Program-made: the position numbers and the translations under genes
Source: Lachnospiraceae bacterium AM93-12TA
GTDB lineage: Bacteria > Bacillota > Clostridia > Lachnospirales > Lachnospiraceae
Direction of reading: 5' to 3'
Length of the DNA stretch: 64,000 nt
Assembly (NCBI GenBank): GCA_027698105.1
Contig: JAQERH010000010.1
Span: forward strand, 17,367 to 81,366
Notes under the pieces: generated by a model
What the model was told of the DNA's origin: nothing
Database searches by the model: none
What the model saw: only the letters and a program-made list of their open reading frames with translations
In this document: positions 32,954 to 42,876 of the stretch, piece after piece
Position numbering within the stretch: the first letter of the stretch is position 1
Layout: each line of letters begins with the position of its first letter

Positions 32954-34240
32954 ATGAGTTTACAGGTAGAAAAATTAGAGAAAAACATGGCAAAACTTAC
33001 AATCGAGGTGTCCGCTGAAGAGTTCGAGAAGGCGATGAAGGCAGCTTACAATCACAATAAAGGAAGATTCAACATTCCTGGCTTCAGACGCGGTAAGGCT
33101 CCGCAGGCCATGATTGAGAAAATGTACGGCGCAGGCATCTTCTATGAGGATGCAGCAAACGCAGTGATCGATATGTCCTACCCAAGAGAGCTGGAGGCAT
33201 GCGAGGAGGAGATCGTTTCCTCTCCTGAGATCGAGGTTGTTCAGATTGAGAAGGGCAAGCCATTCATCTATACAGCTACTGTTGCAGTAAAGCCGGAGGT
33301 AACATTAGGCGAGTACAAGGGAGTAGAGGTTGAGAAGACAGACGCTTCCGTTACAGATGAGGATGTAGAGAACGAGTTAAAGAACGTTCAGGACAGAAAC
33401 TCCAGACTGGTTACTGTTGAAGATAGACCGGTTGCTGACGGAGATCAGACAATCATTGACTTCAAGGGATACGTAGACGGCAAGCCATTTGCAGGCGGAG
33501 AGAGCCACGATTACCCACTTACAATCGGTTCCCACTCTTTCATCGATACCTTTGAGGAGCAGATGATCGGAATGAACGCAGGCGAGACAAAAGAGCTTGA
33601 GGTTACTTTCCCAGAGGAGTATCACGCAAAAGAGCTTGCAGGAAAGCCTGCTAAGTTCGAGGTTACTGTAAAGGAAATCAAGGTAAAAGAGCTTCCTGAG
33701 TTAAACGATGAGTTTGCAAGCGAGGTTTCTGATTTCGAGACTCTGGCTGAGTACAAAGAGGACTTAAAGAAGACTCTTACAGAGAGAAAAGAGAAGACAG
33801 CAGAGGCTGAGAATGAGAACAAGGTAATCGATAAGGTTACAGACAATGCTCAGATGGATATTCCGGAGGCTATGATTAAAACACGTCTTCGCGGTATGTT
33901 TGAGGACTATGCAAGAAGACTTCAGAGCCAGGGACTTGATATTAACCAGTACATGCAGTTCACAGGCATGACAAGAGAGAACATCATGGATCAGATGAAG
34001 CCGCAGGCAGTAAGACAGATCAAGACAGGTCTTGTTCTGGAGAAGGTTGCCGAGGTTGAGAACATTCAGGTAGAGGAAGCAGCTATCGATGAGGAGATCG
34101 CAAAGATGGCTGAGGCTTACAAGATGGAGGCTGATAAGTTAAAGGGTCTTCTCGGTGAGCGCGAGCTTGAGCAGATGAAGAAGGATCTGGCTGTTAAGAA
34201 GGCAGTAGAGCTTCTTGTAGCAGAGGCTAAGTTAGTTTAA
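32954..34240 (+). CDS. tig: Trigger factor
   Basis: 428 residues from the ATG at 32954, preceded by AAAGGAGGAAC. This ribosome-bound chaperone and peptidyl-prolyl isomerase has an N-terminal ribosome-binding domain with FNIPGFRRGKAPQ (about 40-52), a mid FKBP-like PPIase domain (about 155-245, DGDQTIIDFKGYVDG) and a helical C-terminal domain. It leads the tig-clpP-clpX-lon-ysxC block. The extra in-frame codons from 32894 are ignored because they lie ahead of the ribosome site. Confidence 0.96.
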   Translation: MSLQVEKLEKNMAKLTIEVSAEEFEKAMKAAYNHNKGRFNIPGFRRGKAPQAMIEKMYGAGIFYEDAANAVIDMSYPRELEACEEEIVSSPEIEVVQIEKGKPFIYTATVAVKPEVTLGEYKGVEVEKTDASVTDEDVENELKNVQDRNSRLVTVEDRPVADGDQTIIDFKGYVDGKPFAGGESHDYPLTIGSHSFIDTFEEQMIGMNAGETKELEVTFPEEYHAKELAGKPAKFEVTVKEIKVKELPELNDEFASEVSDFETLAEYKEDLKKTLTERKEKTAEAENENKVIDKVTDNAQMDIPEAMIKTRLRGMFEDYARRLQSQGLDINQYMQFTGMTRENIMDQMKPQAVRQIKTGLVLEKVAEVENIQVEEAAIDEEIAKMAEAYKMEADKLKGLLGERELEQMKKDLAVKKAVELLVAEAKLV

Positions 34241-34344
34241 TCTGCAAAAGCTGAAAAAAGAAATTAAGACAAGTGTACGGCAGAGGGAGGCTGAAGTTTT
34301 TCAGCATCCCTATGCTTTTTGTCACAGTGAATAGGAGGCATTAT

Positions 34345-34926
34345 ATGAGTTTAGTACCTTATGTCATTGAGTCCACCAGCCGGGGAGAGCGTTCCTATGA
34401 CATTTTTTCCAGGCTTTTAAAGGAGCGCATCGTGTTCCTGGGCGAGGAGGTAACGGATGTGTCTGCCAGCCTGATTGTAGCGCAGCTCCTGTTTCTGGAG
34501 TCTGAGGATCCGAACAAGGATATCCATCTCTACATCAACAGCCCAGGCGGTTCCGTAACAGCAGGAATGGCTATTTACGATACGATGAACTACATTAAAT
34601 GTGATGTTTCCACTATCTGTGTCGGAATGGCAGCCAGCATGGGAGCTTTCCTGTTAGCAGGAGGAGCTAAGGGAAAGAGACTGGCTCTTCCCAATGCGGA
34701 GGTTATGATTCATCAGCCTTCCGGCGGCGCCAGAGGGCAGGCAACAGAGATTCAGATTGTTGCTGAAAATATTCTCAGAACAAAGAAAAAACTGAATGAG
34801 ATCCTGGCGGCAAATACAGGACAGCCCTACGAGGTGATTGAGAGAGATACGGATCGCGATAACTATATGACAGCAGAAGAGGCGCTTAAATATGGTCTTA
34901 TTGACCGTGTCATCACAGGCCGCTGA
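34345..34926 (+). CDS. clpP: ATP-dependent Clp protease proteolytic subunit
   Basis: 193 residues from the ATG at 34345 with ATAGGAGGCATTAT upstream; the longer frame from 34273 has no proper site. The serine protease triad is visible in [11 protein letters not shown] (Ser, about 97), MIHQPSGG (His, about 122) and a downstream Asp in [14 protein letters not shown]. It forms the tetradecameric barrel fed by ClpX, which is encoded next. Confidence 0.97.
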   Translation: MSLVPYVIESTSRGERSYDIFSRLLKERIVFLGEEVTDVSASLIVAQLLFLESEDPNKDIHLYINSPGGSVTAGMAIYDTMNYIKCDVSTICVGMAASMGAFLLAGGAKGKRLALPNAEVMIHQPSGGARGQATEIQIVAENILRTKKKLNEILAANTGQPYEVIERDTDRDNYMTAEEALKYGLIDRVITGR

Positions 34927-34955
34927 TTATGAAGAGAGAGAGTAGAGGTGGACGA

Positions 34956-36260
34956 ATGCCAGGCAGACAAGACGACAATATCAGATGTTCCTTCTGCGGG
35001 AAAACGCAGGATCAAGTACGAAAGATGATTGCCGGTTCCAACGGCGTCTATATCTGTGACGACTGTATTGAGCTGTGTGCAGAGATCCTGGAGGAGGAGC
35101 TGGGTGATGCAGACAATGCAAAAGGCATTGATTTCAGCGGCATTAATCTGCTGAAACCGAAGGAGATTAAGGAATTTCTCGATGAGTATGTAGTAGGACA
35201 GGAGGCAGCTAAGAAGGTGCTTTCCGTTGCTGTGTACAATCACTATAAGAGAATTACTTCCCAGGGCTCTCAGGATGTGGATTTGCAGAAGAGCAATATT
35301 CTGATGCTGGGACCGACTGGATCCGGCAAGACCTATCTGGCCAATACACTGGCAAAAATCCTGAATGTGCCGTTTGCAGTTGCTGACGCCACAACTCTGA
35401 CAGAGGCCGGATATGTAGGCGAGGATGTGGAAAACATTCTGCTTAAGATTATCCAGGCCGCTGACTATGATATCAGCAAGGCTGAGTACGGCATTATCTA
35501 TATTGATGAGATCGATAAGATTACAAAGAAGTCAGAGAATGTCTCCATTACGCGCGATGTTTCCGGCGAAGGTGTTCAGCAGGCGCTGTTAAAGATTCTG
35601 GAGGGAACTGTGGCCAGCGTTCCGCCTCAGGGAGGCAGAAAGCATCCTCAGCAGGAGCTTCTTCAGATCGACACCACAAACATTCTCTTTATCTGTGGAG
35701 GAGCCTTTGACGGGCTGGAGAAGATAGTGGAGAACCGTCTGGGTGCAGGATCCATTGGTTTTGAAGTGGAGATTGCTGACAGGCAGAGCGCTGATATCGA
35801 CGAACTGTTAGCCCAGGTGATGCCGGAGGATCTGACAAAATTCGGACTGATTCCTGAGTTTATCGGACGTGTGCCGGTAACAGTTCCGTTAAAATCTCTG
35901 GACGAGGACGCTTTGGTGGAAATTCTGTCCAGACCGAAGAACGCAATTGTAAAACAGTATCAGGCACTGCTTGATCTGGACGGCGTGAAGCTGGAGTTTA
36001 CAGATGACGCCCTGTATGCGATTGCCCACATGGCGGTAGAGCGAAAGACAGGAGCCAGAGGACTGCGGGCTATCATGGAGTCAGTTATGATGGATATTAT
36101 GTATGAGATTCCGTCAGACAGCAGTATCGGCATCTGCACCATCACCAAGGATGTGGTGGAAGGCAAATGCGGGCCGGAGATTGTATACAGAGAAAATACA
36201 GTACCCCGTAAGTCATTTACCGGGCGCTTAAAGAAGGATAAGACAGGCGAGATTGCGTAA
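34956..36260 (+). CDS. clpX: ClpX ATPase, unfoldase subunit of ClpXP
   Basis: 434 residues from the ATG at 34956, which has AGAGGTGGACGA ahead; an earlier ATG at 34929 adds nine residues. The N-terminal zinc finger has CSFCGK and CDDCIELC, the Walker A is GPTGSGKT, Walker B is [10 protein letters not shown], and [11 protein letters not shown] plus sensor [11 protein letters not shown] follow. It unfolds substrates for ClpP. It lies 29 bases behind clpP in one unit. Confidence 0.96.
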   Translation: MPGRQDDNIRCSFCGKTQDQVRKMIAGSNGVYICDDCIELCAEILEEELGDADNAKGIDFSGINLLKPKEIKEFLDEYVVGQEAAKKVLSVAVYNHYKRITSQGSQDVDLQKSNILMLGPTGSGKTYLANTLAKILNVPFAVADATTLTEAGYVGEDVENILLKIIQAADYDISKAEYGIIYIDEIDKITKKSENVSITRDVSGEGVQQALLKILEGTVASVPPQGGRKHPQQELLQIDTTNILFICGGAFDGLEKIVENRLGAGSIGFEVEIADRQSADIDELLAQVMPEDLTKFGLIPEFIGRVPVTVPLKSLDEDALVEILSRPKNAIVKQYQALLDLDGVKLEFTDDALYAIAHMAVERKTGARGLRAIMESVMMDIMYEIPSDSSIGICTITKDVVEGKCGPEIVYRENTVPRKSFTGRLKKDKTGEIA

Positions 36261-36288
36261 CAGGCAAGAACCGCAGTGTCATTTTAGA

Positions 36289-36324
36289 AAGAGGGGATCT
36301 GTAAAAGCTACAGATCCCCTTTTA
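36289..36324 (+). terminator. Terminator between clpX and lon
   Basis: AGGGGATCTGTA (36292-36303) pairs exactly with TACAGATCCCCT (36309-36320), then TTTTA. It separates clpX from lon, which begins 36 bases further on. Confidence 0.8.
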
Positions 36325-36359
36325 CAAAGATAAGTTATTTACAAAATCAGGAGAAGTAA

Positions 36360-38807
36360 ATGGAACATACACAACTGACGATACCTGTGGTAGCGCTCCG
36401 CGGACTGACGGTGCTGCCCCAGATGATTATTAGCTTTGACATAAGCAGAAAGAAATCCATTGCAGCGGTGGAGAAGGCCATGGTAGGGGATCAGAAGATC
36501 CTTCTGGTGACGCAGAAGAGGACAGAGGAGATGAATCCTCAGGCAGAGGATCTGTATCAGATGGGAACGATTGCCATGGTAAAGCAGCTGGTAAAGCTGC
36601 CGGGCGGAGTGATCCGGGTGATGGCTGAGGGAGAGGAGAGAGCGGAGCTTTTATCCCTGAATACTGATGGCTCCTATCTGGAAGGCGAGGCGGAGATCAG
36701 GACGACTGATGAGGAGAATCTGAGCCAGACAGAACGGGAGGCTATGCTCCGGATTGTCAAAGAAAAGCTGGAAGAGTACGGCCGTGTGGATCAGACGGCT
36801 GCCAGAGAGATTCTGCCTAATCTGTTATCCCTTACAGAACTGCCGGAACTGTTAAACCAGATTGCGGTTCAGTTTCCATGGGAATTTGCAGTTAAGCAGC
36901 AGGTGCTGGATCAGGTATATCTGACTGCCCAGTATGAGCAGATTGTAAGCATCCTTCTGACGGAAATTGAAGTATTTCAGGTAAAAAAAGAGTTTCAGTC
37001 CAAAGTAAAGGCTGCCATTGACAAAAACCAGAAGGAGTATATCCTGAGGGAGCAGATGCGGATTATCAGAGAGGAGCTGGGGGAGGATAACCCGGTATCA
37101 GATGCTGATGAGCTGAAAGAAAAGCTTGCTTCCATCAAGGCCGGCAAAGAGGTCAAGGACAGAATTGCCAAGGAGATTGAGCGGTTTAAAGGCATGCCGG
37201 GAGGGAGCCAGGATGCCAATGTGCTCAGAACCTACCTGGAAACTGTGCTGGAGCTGCCCTGGGACAAGGTGACGCGGGACAATAACGATCTGCGCCATGC
37301 AGAGGAGATTCTCAACGAGGATCACTATGGACTTGAGAAGGTAAAAGAGCGTGTTCTGGAGTATCTGGCAGTCAGAATTCTGACCAAAAAGGGAACCAGC
37401 CCCATTATCTGTCTGGTAGGACCGCCTGGTACGGGAAAAACATCCATTGCGCGATCAGTGGCCAGAGCTCTGGGGAAAAAGTACGTCCGCATCAGCCTGG
37501 GAGGTGTCCGTGATGAGGCGGAGATCAGGGGTCACAGAAAAACATACGTGGGAGCCATGCCTGGACGAATTGTAGAAGGACTGAAGCAGGCCGGAGTAAA
37601 AAATCCTCTGATGCTGTTAGACGAGATTGACAAGGTCAGCAGCGATTATAAGGGAGATACCTCCTCTGCTCTGCTGGAAGTATTAGACAGCGAGCAGAAT
37701 GTAAAATTCCGGGATCACTATGTGGAAATTCCGGTGGATCTGTCAGAAGCACTGTTTATTGCCACCGCCAATACAACCCAGACGATTCCAGGGCCTCTGT
37801 TAGACCGTATGGAAGTGATTGAGGTCAGCAGCTACACAGAGAATGAAAAATTCCATATAGGAAAGAACTATCTGATTCCCAAGCAGATGGAACGCCATGG
37901 CCTTACCAGGAAGGATCTGTCCATATCCGGCGCAGCTCTGGAAAAAATGATTCACAATTATACCAGGGAGGCGGGAGTCCGGAATCTGGAGAGAAGAATT
38001 GGCGATATCTGCAGGAAGGCAGCCAGAGAAATTCTGGAAGAACAGATGAGAGAAAAGCGTCTCCAGAAGACAAAGTCCCTGAAGGCGGCAGAGGCGAAGG
38101 CGGAAAAGACTGACCAGAAGAAGACTGAGAAGGAAAACACCGGGCATGAGAGAATGATCCGGATTACAGAGAAGAATCTGGAGAAATATCTGGGACGGGA
38201 AAAAATCCAGTTTGAGGATGCCTGTGAGGAGGATCAGGTAGGAATTGTCCGCGGCCTGGCCTGGACCAGCGTAGGAGGAGATACACTGGAAATCGAGGTA
38301 AACGTCATGCCTGGAAAGGGTGTCCTTCAGCTGACAGGACAGATGGGGGATGTGATGAAGGAGTCGGCTCAGACGGCTCTGAGCTACGTCCGTTCTGCGG
38401 CAGACCATTTTGGGGTGAAAAACAGCTATTTCGAGAAGCATGATATTCATATCCATATTCCGGAAGGAGCGGTGCCTAAGGATGGACCTTCTGCCGGCAT
38501 CACCATGGCTACCGCCATGATGTCTGCTGTGACAAACCGCCTTGTGTCAGCTAAAACTGCAATGACAGGAGAAGTGACTCTGCGGGGACGCGTTCTTCCT
38601 ATCGGAGGCCTGAAGGAGAAGCTTTTAGCGGCCAGAATGGCCCATATGGAGAAGGTTTTAGTGCCGGCAAAAAACAGGCTGGATGTGGAGGAGCTGTCAA
38701 AGGAGATCACAAAGGGTATGGAGATTGTTTTTGTAACATCCATGGAAGAGGTCTTAGAGCAGGCTCTGATTAAAACCGCTGATAAAAAAGAGGATAAGAA
38801 GAACTGA
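36360..38807 (+). CDS. lon: ATP-dependent Lon protease
   Basis: 815 residues, normal LonA length. The N-terminal substrate domain is followed by the AAA+ module with GPPGTGKTS (about 354-362) and LLDEIDK, then the protease domain with the catalytic Ser in KDGPSAG (S711) and Lys in GGLKEK (K752). A highly charged Lys/Glu/Ala insert (about 562-597) sits between the AAA+ lid and the protease domain. The ribosome site is AGGAGAAGTAA. It degrades misfolded and regulatory proteins. Confidence 0.96.
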   Translation: MEHTQLTIPVVALRGLTVLPQMIISFDISRKKSIAAVEKAMVGDQKILLVTQKRTEEMNPQAEDLYQMGTIAMVKQLVKLPGGVIRVMAEGEERAELLSLNTDGSYLEGEAEIRTTDEENLSQTEREAMLRIVKEKLEEYGRVDQTAAREILPNLLSLTELPELLNQIAVQFPWEFAVKQQVLDQVYLTAQYEQIVSILLTEIEVFQVKKEFQSKVKAAIDKNQKEYILREQMRIIREELGEDNPVSDADELKEKLASIKAGKEVKDRIAKEIERFKGMPGGSQDANVLRTYLETVLELPWDKVTRDNNDLRHAEEILNEDHYGLEKVKERVLEYLAVRILTKKGTSPIICLVGPPGTGKTSIARSVARALGKKYVRISLGGVRDEAEIRGHRKTYVGAMPGRIVEGLKQAGVKNPLMLLDEIDKVSSDYKGDTSSALLEVLDSEQNVKFRDHYVEIPVDLSEALFIATANTTQTIPGPLLDRMEVIEVSSYTENEKFHIGKNYLIPKQMERHGLTRKDLSISGAALEKMIHNYTREAGVRNLERRIGDICRKAAREILEEQMREKRLQKTKSLKAAEAKAEKTDQKKTEKENTGHERMIRITEKNLEKYLGREKIQFEDACEEDQVGIVRGLAWTSVGGDTLEIEVNVMPGKGVLQLTGQMGDVMKESAQTALSYVRSAADHFGVKNSYFEKHDIHIHIPEGAVPKDGPSAGITMATAMMSAVTNRLVSAKTAMTGEVTLRGRVLPIGGLKEKLLAARMAHMEKVLVPAKNRLDVEELSKEITKGMEIVFVTSMEEVLEQALIKTADKKEDKKN

Positions 38808-38840
38808 TTATCTTTGCCAAAGAGAGAAAAGGAAACGAAT

Positions 38841-39437
38841 ATGGTTATTAAAAAAGTAGATTTGGAGACAGTCTGCGGCATTACCAGCAAGCTTCCGGCT
38901 AATACACAGCCGGAGTTTGCCTTTGCCGGAAAGTCCAACGTAGGGAAATCCTCCCTGATCAACGCATTGATGAACCGGAAGGCCTACGCCAGAACTTCGG
39001 CTCAGCCGGGAAAAACCCAGACCATCAATTTTTACCACATTAATGACGCTTTTTACTATGTGGATCTGCCGGGCTACGGCTACGCCAGGGCCAACCAGGA
39101 GGTAAAGGCGAAATGGGGAAAGATGATAGAGAACTATCTGCACAAGTCTCCTATGTTAAAATGTGTATTTCTGCTGATTGATATCCGCCATGATCCGTCA
39201 GAGAACGACCGTCTGATGTATCAGTGGATTTTAGATCAGGGATACCGTCCGGTTATTATCGCCACTAAGGCAGATAAGCTGAAAAGAAGCCAGATAGCTA
39301 AACATGTAAAAATGGTACGGGAAGGTCTGTCCATGCAGCCGGAGGACGTTCTGATTCCGTTTTCTGCCGAGACAAAGCAGGGACGGGAAGAGATCTGGGA
39401 CTATATTGAGAAAACGGCTGCAGAGGAAGAACAGTAG
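38841..39437 (+). CDS. ysxC: Ribosome biogenesis GTPase YsxC/EngB
   Basis: 198 residues from the ATG at 38841; a TTG at 38814 in the same frame is not needed. G1 is GKSNVGKSS, G3 is DLPGYGYA, G4 is TKADK, and the fold and length match EngB/YsxC, which assists 50S subunit assembly. It is the common neighbour of lon and clpX in Firmicutes. Its stop codon overlaps the next gene by one base. Confidence 0.95.
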   Translation: MVIKKVDLETVCGITSKLPANTQPEFAFAGKSNVGKSSLINALMNRKAYARTSAQPGKTQTINFYHINDAFYYVDLPGYGYARANQEVKAKWGKMIENYLHKSPMLKCVFLLIDIRHDPSENDRLMYQWILDQGYRPVIIATKADKLKRSQIAKHVKMVREGLSMQPEDVLIPFSAETKQGREEIWDYIEKTAAEEEQ

Positions 39438-40642
39438 TGTTTCATTTATTACTGGGAATCGTTTATCTGTCCTTTATAAGCCTTGGACTTCCTGATTCCC
39501 TTTTAGGCTCAGCCTGGCCTCTGATGTATCAGGAATTTTCAGTGCCTGTATCCTATGCAGGTGGAATTTCCATGATTATTTCAGCTGGAACCATTTTTTC
39601 CAGCCTGCAGAGTGATCGGCTTACCAGGCGGTTCGGAACCGGCGTGGTAACAGCGGTCAGTGTGTCTGCCACGGCGATTGCTCTGTTTGGATTTTCAGTC
39701 AGTGATTCCTATCTGGAGCTGTGCCTGTGGGCGGTTCCCTATGGTCTGGGAGCCGGGAGTGTGGACGCTGCCCTGAACAATTATGTGGCTCTTCACTATG
39801 CTGGCAGCCATATGAGCTGGCTTCACTGCATGTGGGGGGTGGGGGCTTCTCTGGGGCCTTATATTATGGGGTACGCCTTGTCCGGCGGGCAGGGCTGGAA
39901 TATGGGATACCGCTGTATTGCCCTGCTCCAGTTCATACTGACAGCCGTTCTCATGCTCAGCCTTCCGCTGTGGAAAAAGAGGCAGAGGACTGGAGAGGAG
40001 ACATCCTGTATGTTAAAAGAAGGGGGAAGCCGTCCTCTTTCGATTGCAGAGATTGTCAGGATTCCAGGCGCAGGAGAGATTCTGGCAGCCTTTTTCTGCT
40101 ACAGTGCGTTAGAACAGACGACGGGACTGTGGGCCGGAAGCTATCTGGTGCTGCGCAGAGGATTTTCAGCAGAGGAAGCGGCAGTCTTTGTCAGCCTGTT
40201 TTTCCTGGGTATTACAGCAGGAAGGGCAGTCAGCGGCTTTCTGACAGTGAAGCTTGGCGACACGGGGATGATACACCTGGGTGAAGCTGTGATCCTGTCA
40301 GGCCTGCTGTGCTTTTTTCTGCCCTTAGGGAATCAGGCTGCGGCAGCAGGACTGATTCTGACCGGTCTGGGCTGCGCGCCGGTATATCCTTCCATTATCC
40401 ACTCCACACCGGAGCACTTCGGAGCAGACAAATCCCAGGCAGTCATAGGTGTGCAGATGGCTTTCGCTTATGTGGGGAGCCTTAGTATGCCGCCTCTGTT
40501 TGGAGTCATTGCCAATCATGTAAGCGCTGCGCTGTTTCCTGTTTATCTTCTGGTAATCCTGATTCTTATGGCAGTAATGTATGAAAAAATGCTGCTGAAG
40601 GTGAGAGAGGAGACGGGAAACAGAGGGGGAGACCTGGAATAA
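39437..40642 (+). CDS. MFS transporter
   Basis: 401 residues from a GTG start that overlaps the ysxC stop by one base. About twelve hydrophobic spans are visible, with the first-half MFS cytoplasmic loop SDRLTRRFGTG and a long central loop (about 175-205) rich in charged residues. SLGLPDSLLGSAWP opens the protein. The substrate cannot be named. It ends the proteostasis-led run and is followed by a two-way terminator. Confidence 0.85.
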   Translation: MFHLLLGIVYLSFISLGLPDSLLGSAWPLMYQEFSVPVSYAGGISMIISAGTIFSSLQSDRLTRRFGTGVVTAVSVSATAIALFGFSVSDSYLELCLWAVPYGLGAGSVDAALNNYVALHYAGSHMSWLHCMWGVGASLGPYIMGYALSGGQGWNMGYRCIALLQFILTAVLMLSLPLWKKRQRTGEETSCMLKEGGSRPLSIAEIVRIPGAGEILAAFFCYSALEQTTGLWAGSYLVLRRGFSAEEAAVFVSLFFLGITAGRAVSGFLTVKLGDTGMIHLGEAVILSGLLCFFLPLGNQAAAAGLILTGLGCAPVYPSIIHSTPEHFGADKSQAVIGVQMAFAYVGSLSMPPLFGVIANHVSAALFPVYLLVILILMAVMYEKMLLKVREETGNRGGDLE

Positions 40643-40667
40643 AAAAATTTTAGAGATATAACGATAA

Positions 40668-40718
40668 AAGAAAACCAGCTGAACTGCCTTAAAAGCGGTC
40701 CGGCTGGTTTTGCTTTAT
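40668..40718. terminator. Bidirectional terminator between convergent operons
   Basis: AAAACCAGC (40671-40679) pairs with GCTGGTTTT (40703-40711) with inner pairing as well; T-runs occur on both strands. It serves the MFS gene and the minus-strand small gene. Confidence 0.75.
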
Positions 40719-40735
40719 AGAAAATCTCATCCTGT

Positions 40736-40948
40736 CTATGGGCGGTGTGTGTGCTGTTCCTGAACAGCCCTGATTCTGGCGTATTCCTCTGCTGCACGGT
40801 GCAGGATGGCGAAAACGGCTGCAGGCAGAAAGACAAAGAGATAGCACTTTCGCCTGAATATCTGGTACTGCCGTCTGGCTTGGCTGAAATCGCCCCGGAT
40901 AAGATCACGGAAGCGTACAGGTTCTGGCTGTCTGCGTCTTTGAAACAT
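40736..40948 (-). CDS. Small basic single-span membrane protein
   Basis: 70 residues with a very good ribosome site (AGGAGGATTCCC before ATG). An Arg-rich N-terminus (FQRRRQ, RRQYQIFRRK) leads to one membrane span (about 35-50, YLFVFLPAAVFAILH) and a polar tail. It lies 24 bases after the DUF4364 gene in the same direction, so it probably shares that transcript. No family known to me. Confidence 0.6.
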   Translation of the reverse strand: MFQRRRQPEPVRFRDLIRGDFSQARRQYQIFRRKCYLFVFLPAAVFAILHRAAEEYARIRAVQEQHTHRP

Positions 40949-40972
40949 GGGAATCCTCCTGTGACAGCATAG

Positions 40973-41509
40973 CTAAGGTTTGACCGGTTTGTCGCTCATC
41001 AGAGATTTCATAATAAAGGAGTAAATCTCCTGGCTTTTTCCCTTCCAGTGATTGCACATGCTTTCTGCCTGTTCCTTGTCAGGCACGGATACGTCCAGAC
41101 TGATCAGGACATTTTTGCCCTCCCGTACTTCGCAGTGAACAGTATAATCCTGATTGGTGGATTTATAGAAGTCAGAGATAAAGCCAGCTTCGTCCCTCAT
41201 TCGGAACTTGTTCTCCTTCAGGTACTCGTTCATGTCCTCCACAATAGCAGGAGAGATGGTCTTTCCAAAGAAATCCAGCGTATCCTCTCCCTCCGGAGTG
41301 ATCTCATAGCGGGTGCTGTTGTGGACAGTCTCCTGGCGGATCAGTCCTGCATCCAGCAGATCATTTAAGGCCTGCTGCAGCGTGAAGTAGCTTGTGTAGT
41401 CCCGATCCAGAAAAAAACTGGAAAGCTGGGCGTTTGTCAGCGGGAAATTTACCTGTTTCAGCATGTACAGATTCATCAGCTTGTATAATGTCATTGGTTC
41501 AGCTAACAT
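40973..41509 (-). CDS. DUF4364-family protein (winged-helix-like)
   Basis: 178 residues. It matches DUF4364, a clostridial family. The N-terminal half looks like a winged helix (YKLMNLYMLKQVNFPLTNAQLSSFFLDRDYTSYFTLQQALNDLLDAGLI and then RYEITPEGEDTL), suggesting DNA binding. The C-terminal half is a small beta-rich domain. It lies 37 bases after the malic enzyme gene and may be cotranscribed. Confidence 0.8.
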   Translation of the reverse strand: MLAEPMTLYKLMNLYMLKQVNFPLTNAQLSSFFLDRDYTSYFTLQQALNDLLDAGLIRQETVHNSTRYEITPEGEDTLDFFGKTISPAIVEDMNEYLKENKFRMRDEAGFISDFYKSTNQDYTVHCEVREGKNVLISLDVSVPDKEQAESMCNHWKGKSQEIYSFIMKSLMSDKPVKP

Positions 41510-41546
41510 GGCAAAACTCCTTTAAAGAAAAACTGATTGGGGCAGG

Positions 41547-42698
41547 CTAGCGGATATGCTCCTTGACTGCCTGGCTGACCGCATCAGCTACTCTCGGATC
41601 GAAGGCAGCCGGAAGAATATTGACATCGCTTAACTCCTCCTCGGAAACCAGGGAAGCGATGGCTTCAGCAGCTGCTAATTTCATCTCCTCTGTGATAGCG
41701 CAGGCCCGTCCTTCTAAAGCGCCCCGGAAAATACCTGGGAAAATCAGGACATTGTTTACCTGATTCGGGAAGTCGGAACGTCCCGTTCCAACCACTCTGG
41801 CTCCTGCCTCTCTGGCCAGATCAGGCATAATCTCCGGAACAGGATTCGCCATGGCAAAGAGGATGGAATCCTGATTCATGGAAGCGACCATCTCAGGCGT
41901 TACAATGCCGGGAGCGGAAACTCCTACAAAGATATCTGCGCCCTTTAAGGCATCTGCCAGGCTGCCGGTGCGTCTGCCCTTGTTTGTTACCTTGGACATC
42001 CGCTCCTGCATCCAGTTAAGGCCTTCCATGCCCTCCCAGATCATGCCTGCCTTGTCGCACAGTGTGATGTTCTCAAAGCCGTATGTAAGGAGCAGTCTCG
42101 TGATGGCGATTCCCGCGCTGCCGGCGCCGTTTACAACCACCTGGGCGGTCTCCTTTTTCTTTCCTGTTACCTTTAAGGCATTAATAATACCTGCCAGCAC
42201 CACGATGGCAGTTCCATGCTGATCGTCGTGGAAAACCGGGATGGAGAGACGCTCCTTTAAGCGCTCTTCAATTTCAAAGCACCTGGGAGCAGAGATGTCC
42301 TCCAGGTTAATACCGCCGAAGGCCGGGGCAATGCGTACAACAGTTTCAATGATTTCCTCTGTATCCTGGGTGTCCAGACAGATAGGAAATGCGTTGATAC
42401 CGCCGAACTCTTTAAAGAGAACAGCTTTTCCCTCCATTACAGGCATGGCTGCCAGAGGTCCAATATTGCCAAGACCCAGAACAGCGCTTCCGTCGGATAC
42501 AACCGCTACGGTGTTGGACTTGATTGTGTATGTGTAGGCTGCCTCCGGATTTTCGGCAATTACCTTGCATGGCTCCGCTACACCGGGGGTGTAAGCCAGA
42601 GCTAAATCCTCGCGGCTTTTTACGGCTGCCTTGGAGACGGTCTCGATTTTTCCATTCCACTCTTCATGGAGCTTCAGAGCTTTTTCACTGTTTGTCAT
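41547..42698 (-). CDS. NAD(P)-dependent malic enzyme
   Basis: 383 residues, the short bacterial malic enzyme form. It decarboxylates malate to pyruvate with reduction of NAD(P). Motifs are LAYTPGVAEPCK near the N-terminus (catalytic Tyr), FHDDQHGTAIV (metal site), VVNGAGSAGIA (dinucleotide loop) and FAMANPVPEI. The start is preceded by AAAGAAAGGGATCCC. It has its own promoter and heads a three-gene minus-strand operon. Confidence 0.94.
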   Translation of the reverse strand: MTNSEKALKLHEEWNGKIETVSKAAVKSREDLALAYTPGVAEPCKVIAENPEAAYTYTIKSNTVAVVSDGSAVLGLGNIGPLAAMPVMEGKAVLFKEFGGINAFPICLDTQDTEEIIETVVRIAPAFGGINLEDISAPRCFEIEERLKERLSIPVFHDDQHGTAIVVLAGIINALKVTGKKKETAQVVVNGAGSAGIAITRLLLTYGFENITLCDKAGMIWEGMEGLNWMQERMSKVTNKGRRTGSLADALKGADIFVGVSAPGIVTPEMVASMNQDSILFAMANPVPEIMPDLAREAGARVVGTGRSDFPNQVNNVLIFPGIFRGALEGRACAITEEMKLAAAEAIASLVSEEELSDVNILPAAFDPRVADAVSQAVKEHIR

Positions 42699-42743
42699 AA
42701 TGGGATCCCTTTCTTTATTGAGATTTTATTCCTGATAATATCT

Positions 42744-42772
42744 ATCATATCAAGTTTATTTTCTGAAATCAA
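42744..42772 (-). promoter_or_regulatory. Promoter of the malic enzyme operon
   Basis: Minus strand TTGATT (complement 42767-42772), 17-base spacer and TATGAT (complement 42744-42749). Confidence 0.6.
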
Positions 42773-42876
42773 CCCTTTGCCAAAAAGTCGATTTTATGTA
42801 GTGTAATTGAAAGGAAAGTATGCTAAAATAGAAAACAGATTTTTGAAGCAATATGAATACTGCAGGTGAGAATGCT

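Noticed and set aside
34929..34955. Longer ClpX start at 34929
   Set aside because: The GAGGTGG site is placed for the ATG at 34956; the extra nine residues are not typical of ClpX.
37800..38456. 218-residue open frame opposite lon
   Set aside because: Antisense shadow of a conserved gene; composition is that of a complement frame.
39721..40284. 187-residue frame within the MFS gene
   Set aside because: An alternative frame lacking membrane character while the MFS frame is coherent.
40745..40972. 75-residue plus-strand frame
   Set aside because: It overlaps the minus-strand 70-residue gene, which has the far better ribosome site and operon position.
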